A stretch of 64,000 bases of DNA, taken from NCBI GenBank assembly GCA_000711775.1, contig ARYC01018357.1:1-64000 (forward strand). Direction: 5' to 3'. The translations under genes were made by a program, and so were the position numbers. Of the stretch, positions 10,679 to 22,944 are shown piece by piece. Positions within the stretch are counted from its first letter, which is position 1, and each line of letters opens with the position of its first letter. The notes beneath the pieces are model-generated. The model did no database searches, was not told the DNA's origin, and saw only the letters and a program-made list of their open reading frames with translations. The stretch comes from Oxytricha trifallax (taxonomy: Eukaryota; Ciliophora; Spirotrichea; Sporadotrichida; Oxytrichidae).

Positions 10679-13600
10679 AAAAACCTAAAACCCCTAATGA
10701 GCTTTAAAAGTGTTTTGATTTGTAAGATTTTTGGGTCATTATGATGTTTGATGAGAAATTATGTTTTTTTACAGGGTAAGAAATAGAAATGAGCGAAATT
10801 TAGAGCGTTTTTAGGATAAGAATATTTAGATTTATTACTTAAGCTTAGGTATGGCTCAATTATTTATATAGACTAAGTCAAACAAGTACTGAGCTTTTCA
10901 GCTATTGCAAAGCTTCTATACAAAATTTACTCAACTATTAGATATAACTGCTTGTTAGCAGTTTACCATTAAACTCTTCTCTAGATAATCTCCAGCAAGA
11001 AAATGGAAGTTACTACTCCCAATATAAACTACTTAATGCACATTTTCACTTGAAAAAGAGCTTTGATGTTCCTTCGTGAGTTTCCAGATAATAATCTTAC
11101 TTCTCCTTAAACTATTGGCAAATTTTTAAGACGAAATTGAATTTATTTCAGGTCTTTCAACAAAGTAAAGATATTTATTTATTTTATTTTACTATTTCAG
11201 AGTAATATTAAAATCAGCAAGCTATACTAATAACAACTAAGTTGTACATGCTGATGAATCATGTAAAAATTCAACACGAATATAAATAAGCCTTGGTACA
11301 AATGTTAAATCAAATAGAAGTTTATGATTATAAAGTGAAGGATGTCACTCATGAACTCTTAGTTGGTATGAAAAAAGATTGAGGCATAGTAAATTATGTG
11401 ATTTATACTCAATATTAAGCGGATGCAGAAAATAAGTTCTTGCATAAACTAAGAGATAGATACAAATATCATGATAAAATTTTGTTAGTTTTTACTTATT
11501 AATATCCAAGCCTAATGAATGGTAGTTATTATTTAAATAAGTTTATTCCTTAAATCTCTATACATATCACAATTTTTTGGTTTCATGAATGAAATTTTGG
11601 TACCTTCCATCATGGTTAAGAATAAGTCAACTCTATACTATGATAATAACAATATTTTTTCCTCTTCCTATTAACATATATCTTAATATGATTTATAAAT
11701 TTATGGATCTTATTGTTTTAGATCTTACTATTAAAAATGGACAACTTATAGGGGATAAGCTGGTTAAGATAAAAGGAGAAAGTACGATGCAGAAGCTGTA
11801 GCAAACTTAAGAAGGTGTTCCATTTTTTAAAAATTAACTTCCATTATATTAGTACTATATTTGGTTAAATTTAATCAGAAAAGGAACTAACTTCGTTGTT
11901 TTAATGACATAAATTATTAGATTAATCTTATAGTTTTAAAATGATCAGGTTTTAATGTAAAATTTCAAAAATAACTCAAAACTTAATTAGTACTTGTACG
12001 AGCTTACTCTATATGTGTTAAAATAAAAAAATTATCAATTAATTAGAGAATTTATATAAACCAATTTAGAATATGATCTCTAACAACTCAAAATTAACCA
12101 TTTTTCAATAGTGCACACTCTATATAGAGCATTAACTCAAGAAGTTATTTTAGCTTAATATTAGAAATTTAAATTTTACTTATACAATGCTGCTAAATTA
12201 ATTAGCAAAGCAGTGTCCTATGAAACAGTCTAATTCATTAAGAAAGTAGCCATCTTCATTGAAGGGAAATCTTAGCTTAAAGTACTAGTGTGTAAATGAG
12301 AGATATTTGGCTTAAAATAAGAGCAAGAAGTAGAGAGCGGGGGATTCAAACATATATTGACCATGCAGAAGAGCATAAATAAAAATTATTAGCCAAAAAT
12401 TTAAACTTCCAATGAATAAATCGTTACATTAAGTTTCAATTGAATAAATTTTGAAAGAAGCATATCAAAGAAATAAATTCTGGCAAAGCAAAGATATATT
12501 TCTAGCATGATAAAGGATTGGGAGATATTAGTGTACAGCATGCATGAAGTCATATACTCGCCATCATATATTAATATGGAAAAGCATCAACTTAGTGAAC
12601 CACTTAAATAAAAAACTAATATTCTTGAATTTTAAAGAGAGTAGCTAGAAAACTCAAGAAGTTTAAACTAAGAATCGTCGATTAAATTGGAGTCAATACG
12701 TTTTCAGCAAGCTACTAGACAAGGCAATTAAAATGCCTTTTAAGTGTGCTATTGATCTTAGGATTTGTACTGAAAACTAATAGAATATATATAAACGTGT
12801 CTGCACAACAAAATTCATAGTTTTTTTATAAGATCAAAACAAAATCTACACTTTAGATATCTTCTTAAGAAATAACAGTCATGGAAAGATTTTGCCATTG
12901 AATATATTGCTATTAAAGACCAATTATTGCAAGAATCAACTTTCACTTGATGGAGGAGGTATTATAAGTAATGACTTCATCGCTATAGGCAAAAACTATT
13001 TTAAATAATTATGTTATTATTAATATCATGATAGATACCTAGATTTTCATTATATACTATCAGATATGATGCAGGGTGTTATGGAGATGCATGAACTTGG
13101 ACATATTCATAGAGATTTGTATAATTAAAACGTATTTTTAAATTCCTACCCATAAGAAATATTTTCAAAGATTTCAATAAGGGTCTAAGATATAATTTAG
13201 TTCTTTTAGCATAAGTACATGTTAATTCAGGGTTCATTCCAAAAAAAGTCAAGTATAATAAAAGTTATGTTGAATTTGATGTTTGGGCAATAGCTGCAAT
13301 GACATATTAGAAAGTGATTTGGAACATATTTCTTTCTTTGGGTATTAATCATTAAAAGCAATAAATATGTTAAGCCTAGAAACACTGAAAGTAAGAAGCT
13401 TTTAAGAAGAAATGAGAAGCATAGTAGAGAATATAATTGTGAAAGCTGCAAACAATCTTCAAACATTAGATGTCTTCCTAGACCCACAAGAGAGAGAGAG
13501 AGCTTATCTTAAGAGATTTAGTAAATATATGCAGAGTAAAATTTGGTTGAATTAAATACACTAAAACTAAAAAACTATTAATTAAATTCACATTAACCTT

Positions 13601-13687
13601 CATTTTCTCTACAAACCCTTTTAAGACTTAACTATAATTTATTAATTGAAGCACTTATAAACAGCCTTAAAAAGTTCTGGGGTTTCG
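10679..13687 (+). mobile_element. TBE-3, degenerate telomere-bearing transposon (3.0 kb)
   Basis: Left end AAAAACCTAAAACCCCTAAT with ATT at 10,676-10,678; right end AAGTTCTGGGGTTTCG with ATT at 13,688-13,690. Both termini are worn copies of the C4A4/G4T4 ends and still show the ANT duplication. It is shorter than TBE-1 and TBE-2, so internal deletions are likely. The gene order matches TBE-2: transposase remnants (about 10,900-11,580), a 22K remnant (about 11,590-11,830, minus), and a 57K remnant (about 12,090-13,560). Confidence 0.8.
12090..13560 (+). pseudogene. TBE-3 57K kinase remnant
   Basis: The kinase loop survives as MHELGHIHRDLYNQN near 13,088-13,130, corresponding to HRDLKPEN of other copies. 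Upstream there is a weak trace of the Cys/His region. No single frame covers the gene. Confidence 0.55.
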
Positions 13688-13690
13688 ATT

Positions 13691-14366
13691 GCAATTGAAT
13701 TAGACCCTGAAAACAAAAATTTATTATTTTTTTTTGATTAAAAATTTATTCATAAATTAACAATTACTTAATTAAATGATTTGAAAAATTTAATAAATTT
13801 ATTAAAATCTAAATATCTTATCTAATTTATGTGAATTCAGATGGAATTAATGTAGGAATGTGCTATCATTATCATTCATGCTTAATTAAAGTGCAGACTT
13901 AATTAAAAACCAGAATATTGTAATTTAACTCTTTTTTAAAAATCTCTTATTTTAAATTAAATAAAATATTCTTTCATATCAAAATATTCAATGATAATTC
14001 AAAATAAGTATTATTATTTAGGTTTTAATTGAGGTGCAATTTTTTAAATTAATTAAATTTGCATTAAAATAGTAAATAATTTCATTATTTGAAAGTGATA
14101 CAATTTAAAATCTTTAAACTATAATCGAAGTTTAAATTTTTTCGGGCGTTAAATATTTGAAAATTCATATAAATATAAAATTTAATCCTCACATCTTTAA
14201 TTCTCCTTAAATCTTCGATCACCATGATAGCCTGCCTCTCAATTTTATTTTTTCCAAATTTATTAAATAATAAAAAAAAATGTTTAATTTTAAGGTAAAA
14301 GTGAAATTTTTTTTGAAAGAGTTTATTTCGTAGGATAATAAAACATTCGAGAATACATTACCATTA
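13691..14366. other. AT-rich spacer
   Basis: No supported gene. Frames stay open on the minus strand only because TGA is rare here and is the only stop. Confidence 0.4.
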
Positions 14367-15124
14367 TCGATAAAATACTTAAAAATAGGAAAAATAGAGA
14401 AATCTGAATATACAAAGAACCTAATTATATTCAACTGGCAATAATTTTAGATTTTTGTAATATAAATTTAATGTACAATACTTAAAATTTATCAGATAAC
14501 TAAATTTAAACTTATTATGCAACTACTGCTAGAATATCGCAGTGGGGTGTGATTGGAATTTTATTTTTAATTCTTAGATAATTTTTAATTTCAATTGTGT
14601 AAGTTTAGGATAAACAATAGTCGTGCTCAAGATTGATTGAATTAAATTTGTGCTCGTCACTTTTACAAATAAACACTTTCTCTCTTTAAACTTCATACTC
14701 TTACCTCTCAAGTTTACTAAGATTATTCTTGATGAAATCAGATCATTTCTTGCTGAACTGAAACTATTGTGCCTTATTATACAAATAATCATCTCCTCAC
14801 TAATGCGTCTCCTGTTATTACCACAATTTTCAATTTTTAATAACTTTAAATTATCATCAGACACTTCATATGCCATGCTTTTAGAGACATTATTATCAAT
14901 GGTACATTTTTAGAGATTTCTAAGTCAATTCAATCACTAAACTGAAACTGCTTTCAGCTAATGACGAAGATTTTGAAGTACTTTTAAGAATTCTAGAATT
15001 CATTTTATTATAAATAAAAATAGATTTATATTACAAAAATCTAAAATTATTGCCAGTTAAATATAATTATGTTCTTTGTATATTCAGATTTCTCTATTTT
15101 TCCTATTTTTAAGTATTTTATCGA
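14367..15124. repeat. Inverted-repeat element with about 103-bp arms
   Basis: Arm 14,367-14,470 is the near-perfect reverse complement of 15,022-15,124; shared core includes ATTGCCAGTT / AACTGGCAAT and AGAGAAATCTGAATATACAA. The 550-bp interior holds a minus-strand reading frame (about 14,890-14,570) with a charged N-terminal part (MAYEVSDDNLKLLKIENC, then RRRISEEM). This could be a real small gene, but chance open frames are long in this code. The first 120 bases of the window show weak similarity to the right arm. Confidence 0.6.
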
Positions 15125-17066
15125 TAATTATTAATTGATATAATGAAGTTAATTCTTTATTTGCTTTTTCCAGAAATAAATGATTTGAAATCACATAAAA
15201 ATTCAATAATTCTACAGAATTTTAAATATTTTATAGACTATTGTATTGAAATAACATTTAGTAATTTTTAGTAACTTAAAATATAATTTTTGTGAATTAA
15301 TAAATTACTTAATCTATTAATTTTAATTTGCTACTTATTTGTATTTGGAATAATGTAATGCCTTTTTATTTATAATTAAAACTTCTTAAATTACTGACAA
15401 ATTAATTTAATTAAATCTTACATTTTATTAGAAATTTTTTACACAAAAAACATCTGATTTAAATTATTTTTATGAAAATATTTGAATATAAGAATCTTGA
15501 TTATTTAAATTAACATATGATTATATAATTGTGATATAAATTTAATATTTATGATCCTTTATTTTTTAATAAATTTAAAATTAATATATTAATTTAATAT
15601 TCATAAAATACAAAATATAAGGAAATCATAATTATATTAAGCATAATTGCTGTTTATTTAAATAATTTTACAAATGTAAATAAAAAAATAAAACAACCCA
15701 AAAATATTGAATAAATTTATAAGTTTATTTTTGATAAATTTAACTGATAGAGTTTTTTAAATTATTATTTTTAATTGATTTCAAAGTTATAAAGTTTTTG
15801 GTAAACAATTATATTTCATCTAAATTAAACTTGAATATGATATTTTTCCGAAAAATTGTAAATTATAGTATTATATTGAAAGAAATTTCACCATAGTTAT
15901 ATATTATTTGAAATATTCTTCTTAATCTTGATAATTATTCAAAAGATTCGCATTTTTCTAAACATTTTACTTACTAATCAATTTAGATTAAGACCGTTCC
16001 ATTTAATTTTTTATATTAAATTAAGACGTATTATTACAAATTCTGTTTGTATTAATTTTGAAATAAAAAATTAATTTCAAAAATTCATGCATAATAATAA
16101 ATTCTCTCAAGTTAACGTTGTGGGTTTCCTTACATACAGAATATCTTAATTCAAATTTAAATATAATTATAATAGCGATATGATTAATAAAAGATATTAA
16201 TTCAAAAACCTAATTATTTTTTTCAATAAATGTAGTATATAATAAAAAATATAGGAACTAATAATTTATTGCATTAAATTTGATAAAATTTAAAAACTTT
16301 GTTTTAATGAAGAAATTAGAAAATAAAAAATGTTCAAATAATAGTAAAAATTTTCTATAAATAATTAAACTTAATATTTAAAATGAGATTAATATAACTT
16401 TTAAAGTAATAAATAGTATAAGTCAAGTTTGAATGTATTTAATCATATATTACTTTTTAAAGATGTTTAGTTATTTTTTATTCAAATATTTAAATTTAAT
16501 ATTTAATATCATATAATCAGGATTATATTTTTTTAAAATAAATTTTTTCAAAAATAATTATAAGAAATTAAGCAATCAATATCAAATAAAACATTTTATC
16601 TTTTTTTTAGCTATAAATAATTTTGGTTTAAATTGCGGAATTATTAAATGTTTAAACAGCTTATATCTTTATTGATTAGATAATAATAATCACAAAGATA
16701 TTTTAATTTAATGACTTTATTTTCATATCTTATTCTTATTTTATTGATTAAGATATTGTAAAATTAAAATATTCTTAATAATTTAGAGTATGAAATAAGT
16801 TATTTATTAAATTTTCCAAATTTATATCTATAACTCACTATTTATTTAAGTAATTGAAATTTCCATTTAATATCCTTTACTTTTAATAATATATTAAATT
16901 TATAGTAAATATTGTTGTTTTATTAAATTATTTATTGATTTAATTACTCTTTATAATATTTTAAGATAAAATGAGCATAATTTCTTAATGAATTGTAAAT
17001 ATAGAAATAGTATCAAATAAATGATATTCTTTTAGACTATATTCATTAAAAAAGTTTAAATCAATC
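15125..17066. other. AT-rich upstream region of gene A, duplicated upstream of gene C
   Basis: No gene seen. From about 15,720 the sequence is recognisably homologous to 31,480-32,870 (shared blocks such as AAAAGATTCGCATTTTTCTA), so the segmental duplication that made A and C includes over 1 kb of 5' flank. Confidence 0.6.
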
Positions 17067-20000
17067 ATGAAAAACCGCAATAAAAAGTCCATAATTTCAA
17101 GGATTTAAAACTTTATAATAAATTTAGATGCTTTTGGGTATCCCATTAGTCTCACCTATAAAAATAAAAAAACATTCTAATCTACAATGGGTGGTGCTAT
17201 TACTATTGCATCAAGAATTGGAATTTTGGTATTTTCATAAACTAATAAAAAAAATATGTTAATTTGAATTATTAGAGAAAAAATAATATTACCCTTTTAA
17301 AGTTTACTAGAAATTATTAACATAATCAACAATCAAAGTATAAAATAACTTAAATTCTTATCTCTAATACTATTTCAAATTCTTTTCTATAATTTATCAA
17401 AAAAATATATTGAAAGTACAATAAAAAATACGTCATTTATCAGAAACCTAGCAGTTGACGAGACATTTTTAAATTTATTTACAATTTATAAAATGAGACA
17501 GAGTACTTATTCGATTAATAAAATTTTGATTTAGCTATCAAGCTACAGTATCAAATGCCACTTTTCAAAGGGAGAAATATTACAGATACATTGCATAAGT
17601 ATGCGTATGCAAAATAATATCATAAATTATAATTTTAAGATTCTTTTATAAATAATTATTTATTTTTAATATTTTATTTAAGTTTACAGATTAGATAGGT
17701 AGAGTTTACATTCACTGCAGAAGACGGCTAATAATAGATTATAAATAAATATTATTAAAAATTTTGGGGGGAGGGAAGTTTCCTGTCAAAATTTATGATA
17801 AAAAATCTTTTTAGGGAAGTTTCCTGTCAAGAAAAATTTTTTTATTTTTTTAAATTTATTTTTTTAAATGAAATTATTTTTTTTAACTATAAACACTTTC
17901 TTTGATTTTCACATATTTGTAGTTCAAGAATTTAACCTATCGCTCATGAAGTATTACTAGATATTGCTTATGTTGAACATTTTTTTCATTAATATATAAT
18001 CTTATTTATAATTAGTTTTTCATAACTTTTAGTAAATTTATAAATAAAATATCGTTCTATCTTCAAGTTATAATATTAGAAAATAAAATATTGCAATATA
18101 TCTATTTAACTCTTAAAAATGTTTCAATAATTATTTAGCCCCTTTAATGAGTAAAAAATAATTCATTAAAAAGTTTTATATATAAATTAAAAAATTTATA
18201 AGAAAAAATTATACTTGACAGGAAACTTCCCCCCCAAAATTTTATTTTCATAGCTAATTAAAATATGTGCAAAAAGAGAATATATTCAAACTCGTTATAA
18301 CTATATTAATTTAATAAATACAAAGATAAGTAAATTTGATTTATATACATGTTATTATTTAATAATTTTTGTATCATAAATGATTAATTATTATAAATGT
18401 GATGAGACTAGATTCAAAGGAGAATAGGTAGTAACAAAGAATTTGGGTATTAGAGAGGTCTTTAAATGTCCAGAAGATCTAAAATTTGGTCTAAAGGGGA
18501 ACTTTCAAAGTAGTTTTCTTAAATTTTTGAAAATAGAGGTGCATTAGTTAAAATCCCAAAAACATTAAGTAGATGTTTTAGTGATAAGAGTTTGAGGGTA
18601 AAGTTGGAATCATAATGGGGTTAAATGAGAAATCAAGCCAGTTTGCATAATTAAAAATCAAAATTACAAATCTAGGTTTTAATTATGATGAGAAATAAAT
18701 TTTGTTGCTTATCCCTGGGTATAATACTAAAGACCATAGACTAAATTTAATCGGCAGCTATAACAAAGATTTTTTACATAATATCAAAACTTTTAACATT
18801 GCTTGTTAAATGTTTTGCAATTTATCACCATGCACTAAAAAATATACTGGAAAATAATTAAAGGTCACTCAGAACCCATATTGATCACCATTTTGTAAAG
18901 CCTTTCCAATTGAGAAGCTATACAAGATGGTTATAATTGCAACTTTCCTAACATGAATATCTATCTTTAAACCCTAGTCAATGTTTAAAAGAGTATAAAA
19001 ATATTAAATCTTGATTGTCATAAAGAAGCAGCTAGGTTAACAAATCAAACAGCGAATTTGGTACTTTAAAGCATATTTAAATAAGACAATGTATTTACCA
19101 ATAATAAATGCAATCGAATTAAACTCTGATTTAAGAATTACTATAAGACTTATTCCTATTGATGCTAAGTTATAAAATTTAATGTATGCTTCCAAGGAAT
19201 TCCTTCAAAGCCATAATATTTAAGACTAGCGTATGAACATGAATTTCTCGCTTTATAATTAAGAATAATCCGAATCGAAATTTCCCACTAATAAATGCCA
19301 TTTTTAAAAAGATGTATAAGTAAGTAATGCAAGAATTCAATCACATTAGGGAGTTATTTAGAGCATAGTCTTATTGAATTTAATTTGAAATTATTATAAG
19401 AGAGTATCAATATAGTGAGTTAGTTTTTAGCACATAATTAAGAGCAAATATCACGACTAATCACTAGGGTGTGCACTTAGAACCAGAGTATAAAAATAGA
19501 TTTCCAGAAGAGTTTAATGGGATGTTTTAAGAAATGACTAAAGTTGTGAAGGAGCTAGTTGAATAAGGAAGTTCACAGAAATTAGGCAACGTAGAACGTA
19601 ATGATGATCTTTTTCCTTTAGATATAATTGCCATTGATGTGAACAAAGCAATTATAATTAATAGTGACATAAGAAAATATTCTTTGCACTTTAGGATACT
19701 TAAAATAAGAGTGAAGTAATCTATTGGCCCTTTAAAGGAAATCTTTTTAGCAATAGCTAGAATAATCCTAAAATGTGTGTGGAAAGTATTGCTTAATTTG
19801 GTACAAATTTGAGAAATAATCAATAAATTTTGCTCATAGATATTATTCAAGTAAATTAATACTAATAAATTAAAGAGATTGCAGAGGTTATATTAGTAAG
19901 AGTTTTCTACAAATACTATAATTATAAGAAGACATGCTATAATTAAAGCAGAAAGGCAAATTGAATAGCATCAAATGGACAAGCAGATAAAATTTGATTA

Positions 20001-22111
20001 AATTGAATACATAAATAATCATTAAATGTTCATTTAATTAAAATCAAGCCTATTTATGACATCTAATTCTAAAGGACTCCAAACTATACCCTATAAATCA
20101 ATAGGCTGTAATTTAAATTTACTATAAAATTAATTAAGGGATTTTAGGGTTTAAAGTGCAATTAAGACTATTTAGATGCGCACTACTAAGGTGAATAATG
20201 TGGAAGTTAAGAAGATATTGATGAAATTATTTATATTTTATATTTTAATAAGAAATTTTCAAAAACTTGGAATTATATGTACCTACAATGAACAACTTTT
20301 TCGATGCTAGTTCATATGATGAAATTATTAAAAAAGATTTAACAAATTTCTATTGATAAATGTGCAAAAGAATATACAGTTTTATAAGAAAAGATTTAAT
20401 ATAAGTATTTTAATTAAATTTATATCAAGCGTCTAATGTAATTTGAATTTAATTCATTTTTGACTCTTTTAAATTACTTTGTCTATTAATACTATACAAC
20501 AGTTGCTAGCAATTTCTCTTAAAGTTACTTATTAAAGATGGGATAAAATAATGCAATATTGAGAGACAGTCCAATAGCTAAGAATTTCTACAACTAAAAC
20601 ATTACATTCAAAATTTAATTGTAATTAAAGCAAATTTACATTTCTTAAGAAGTTAAAATATATTAATTCAACACCTTTAGGCCATATTACAATTTCAACA
20701 CTCATATATCATAATAATTTGCCCCTCTGGTTGTTATTTTTTTATTAGACGAGTAAGTTGTAACATTCGAAAGATAAAGATATACTTTCTTCGATGCTCT
20801 AGCTAGAACTGGAGGATTCATAGGTATCATAAATATTATTAATTTATATTAAGTAAATAAGTTATAAATTTATCTCTAGTTCTATAAATTATAAGTTTTA
20901 AAACTTGAGACTATAAATATTGTTTGTAGATACATACTATCAGGCTTACAATAACTTCTTTTCTATATTTCGATAGTAAACTAAATTAAATAATATTGGA
21001 GGAAAACATTTGATTTGGTAAAATAATTAAAAATTAACATATTAATGATTAAAATTGTGGCATAATAATTTCTTGAAATCTAGAAAATATGGGACTTGTT
21101 TATTAGAGAATTCAAAATCAGGGGCTTTACTATGAGCGGTATCTTTCTATCGGATCCCTTAAGCAATATAACTCGACTTTAAAAACTGGTAATTATTTTA
21201 GTTGATTTTGTTTCCAAAAATTAAAGTCGAATTATCTCGCTTCAGAGATGCTATAGAAGGATATCGCTCATAGAAAAGTCCAGCTGATTTTGAATTCTCG
21301 ATCGAACAAGTGCCATATTTTCTAGATTTCTAGAAATTATTATGCCACGATTTTAATTATTAATATATTAATTTATAATTTATTTTCCTAAATCAAATGT
21401 TTTCCTACAATAGTTATTTTAAACTCATAGACAACTAAAAAATACAAATAAAATCAATAACTATTTAAGAAAGTAAATGTCAACAACATTTCATAAAGTA
21501 GTGTCAATAAACAATAGTCATTAGTAGAAAAAATATATAAAAATTTAATCAAAACTAAAGCAAAAGTCTTTTCTTTTCGAGAATATGTATAACGATTAAT
21601 ATTGATATTACAAAAAAAACAACAAATAATAATAATAATAATATTAATTTTCTAATTAATTTAATTGGATAAGTATTAATTGATTAATTGCAATTATTTT
21701 AGCCAAAGTGAAAATTATAAATTTAATATAATATTAAAATTAACAATATTGTCATGCAGAAGAAAGAAATTAGTGAAATCTTAGGTAAAATACTTGAAAT
21801 TTAATAAAGTTAAGGCGAAAGTAGATAAGTATTTAGAAATCACTAATCTAATAAAATAGCAGAACTTCACTAAAATCTTAGGCTAACTAAATTTAAAGTA
21901 CGACTAGTTAAGCCTAATCAAAGGAATGCTAAACTAGAATGGAAATTAAGCTGCCAAAATAGATGATAAATAAGAAATTATTAATTTTTATAATAATAAC
22001 TTTTTAATATTTAAAAGAAAGTGAAGCCATTAAAAAAGAATAGAAACAAAAAAAGGCAATAAGATCATTACTCAATAGATTATTATATTTTTATAATTAG
22101 ATGCCATTTGA
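17067..22111 (+). CDS. Gene A: ciliate multi-pass/two-pass membrane protein, with TBE-A, M1 and FB2 inserted
   Basis: Starts MKNRNKKS at 17,067, then DAFGYPISLTYKNKKTF and a GGAITIASRIGIL hydrophobic start. Later coding blocks are QSTEYLFD-type (about 17,510), NYYKCDETRFKGEQ and CPEDLKFGLKGNFQSSFLKF (about 18,395-18,540), then after TBE-A CNQDYLDAHYQGEQCGSQED. These are followed by LELYVPTMNNFFDASSYDE, FERQRYTFFDALARTGGFIG, a second hydrophobic segment (LQQLLFYISIVNQ), and a cytoplasmic tail with ITNLIKQQNFTKILGQLN. It ends at a TGA at 22,109. This layout matches large uncharacterised membrane-protein families of ciliates. Short GT...AG introns separate the blocks, and not all borders are resolved. 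Removing TBE-A with one AGT restores the frame. Confidence 0.7.
17761..18242. repeat. Short inverted-repeat element M1 (G-tract MITE)
   Basis: Bounded by ATTTTGGGGGGAGGGAAGTTT and its inverse, GGAAACTTCCCCCCCAAAAT. Both outer sides carry TA. No coding capacity. Same family as M2, M3 and M4. It lies in a non-coding part of gene A, a different place from M4 in gene C. Confidence 0.8.
18549..20154 (+). mobile_element. TBE-A, internally deleted TBE inside gene A (1.6 kb)
   Basis: Left end TAAAATCCCAAAAAC at 18,549 and right end GGGATTTTAGGGTTTAA to 20,154. AGT is duplicated at 18,546-18,548 and 20,155-20,157, fitting ANT. Remnants of the transposase lie near 18,700-19,300 and of the 57K kinase near 19,430-19,990 (for example LFQEMTKVVKELVEQG). 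Much shorter than 4 kb, so it has lost internal parts. Confidence 0.85.
20996..21410. repeat. Foldback element FB2 in an intron of gene A
   Basis: 415-bp palindrome with ends TTGGAGGAAAACATT and AATGTTTTCCTACAA, flanked by TA at 20,994-20,995 and 21,411-21,412. It carries the family's ACTCGACTTTAA / TTAAAGTCGA core. It lies between a GTAAAC donor-like site and the acceptor CATAG, that is in the intron after the second hydrophobic segment; C and D have the same intron without it. Confidence 0.85.
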
Positions 22112-22641
22112 ACAGATAGAAAGATTTAGATACGTATACTGTCACGACTAAATATTAATGTTTTAATTTTAGAAATAACAGTGATATTTTATAATAAATT
22201 GAAATTTAGTATTTTCACACAAATTTTATGTTAAAAAAATACTATAAACATCTCTATTAAATCTAAATAGTAAATTTATTTTCAGTTTAATTTGGAGTTT
22301 GAACCTATTTCTTAATTATTATTTTTAAAAAAATGATTTTTAGTTAAATCAAAATCAGGAAAAATGTGAATAAAAATGGAATTTACATTTAACAATAAAC
22401 AATAAAAGGATCATTTTTTAAAAATAACTTAATAGTACTAACTCACATTTAAAATTATCTATAAGTAGTTAATTCCCAAACAGAATATATAAGATACTAA
22501 ACTATAACTTTTATATGATTATATTATAATTTTTTCTATTTTATTGATAGTAAACTGTAAAATTAGCATAAAATAGATTAAATTATTTAAGAAATATCAA
22601 TATTTAATTTGATTTATAATTTAACCCTAGTATAGTTTTTC

Positions 22642-22930
22642 ATTAAATCGAGAAAATAATCTATATCCTCAAAAATTTTAGGCACTGTTAAAAATATCGA
22701 CGCTTATGGTTATCCTATAAGTCTGACTAAAAAAAATAGTAGGACCTTCTAATCTACTCAGGGTGGTGCATTTACTATTGCAGCGAGACTTGTAATCATG
22801 GTGCTTCTCATAAACATACATTTAAATTACATGCAATAAATCTCAAACTATCACCTTAAAGTTTACTAGAAATTATCAATGTTATAAATAAGCGAAGCAT
22901 TTTCAATTTTAATTCTATTTAAATAATGTT
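22642..22930 (+). pseudogene. Gene B: truncated paralogue relic
   Basis: Closest to gene D: IKNIDAYGYPIS is conserved (TVKNIDAYGYPISLTKKNSR), then FQSTQGGAFTIAARL. The position of the ATG in D (CATGAAATCGGG) is CATTAAATCGAG here, so the start codon is lost. Homology to D stops at about 22,930, where TBE 57K sequence begins, so the rest of the gene is missing. Its 5' flank (22,140-22,640) is also duplicated in front of D. Confidence 0.75.
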
Positions 22931-22944
22931 TTTTTTGAAATTCA

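Noticed and set aside
13227-13487. 86-aa minus-strand frame in TBE-3
   Set aside because: Antisense to the 57K kinase remnant.
14650-14913. 87-aa plus-strand frame in the inverted-repeat element
   Set aside because: Leu/Ile/Phe-rich antisense of the more protein-like minus-strand frame.
19527-19850. 107-aa minus-strand frame in TBE-A
   Set aside because: Antisense to the decayed 57K kinase; the plus strand carries the homologous reading.
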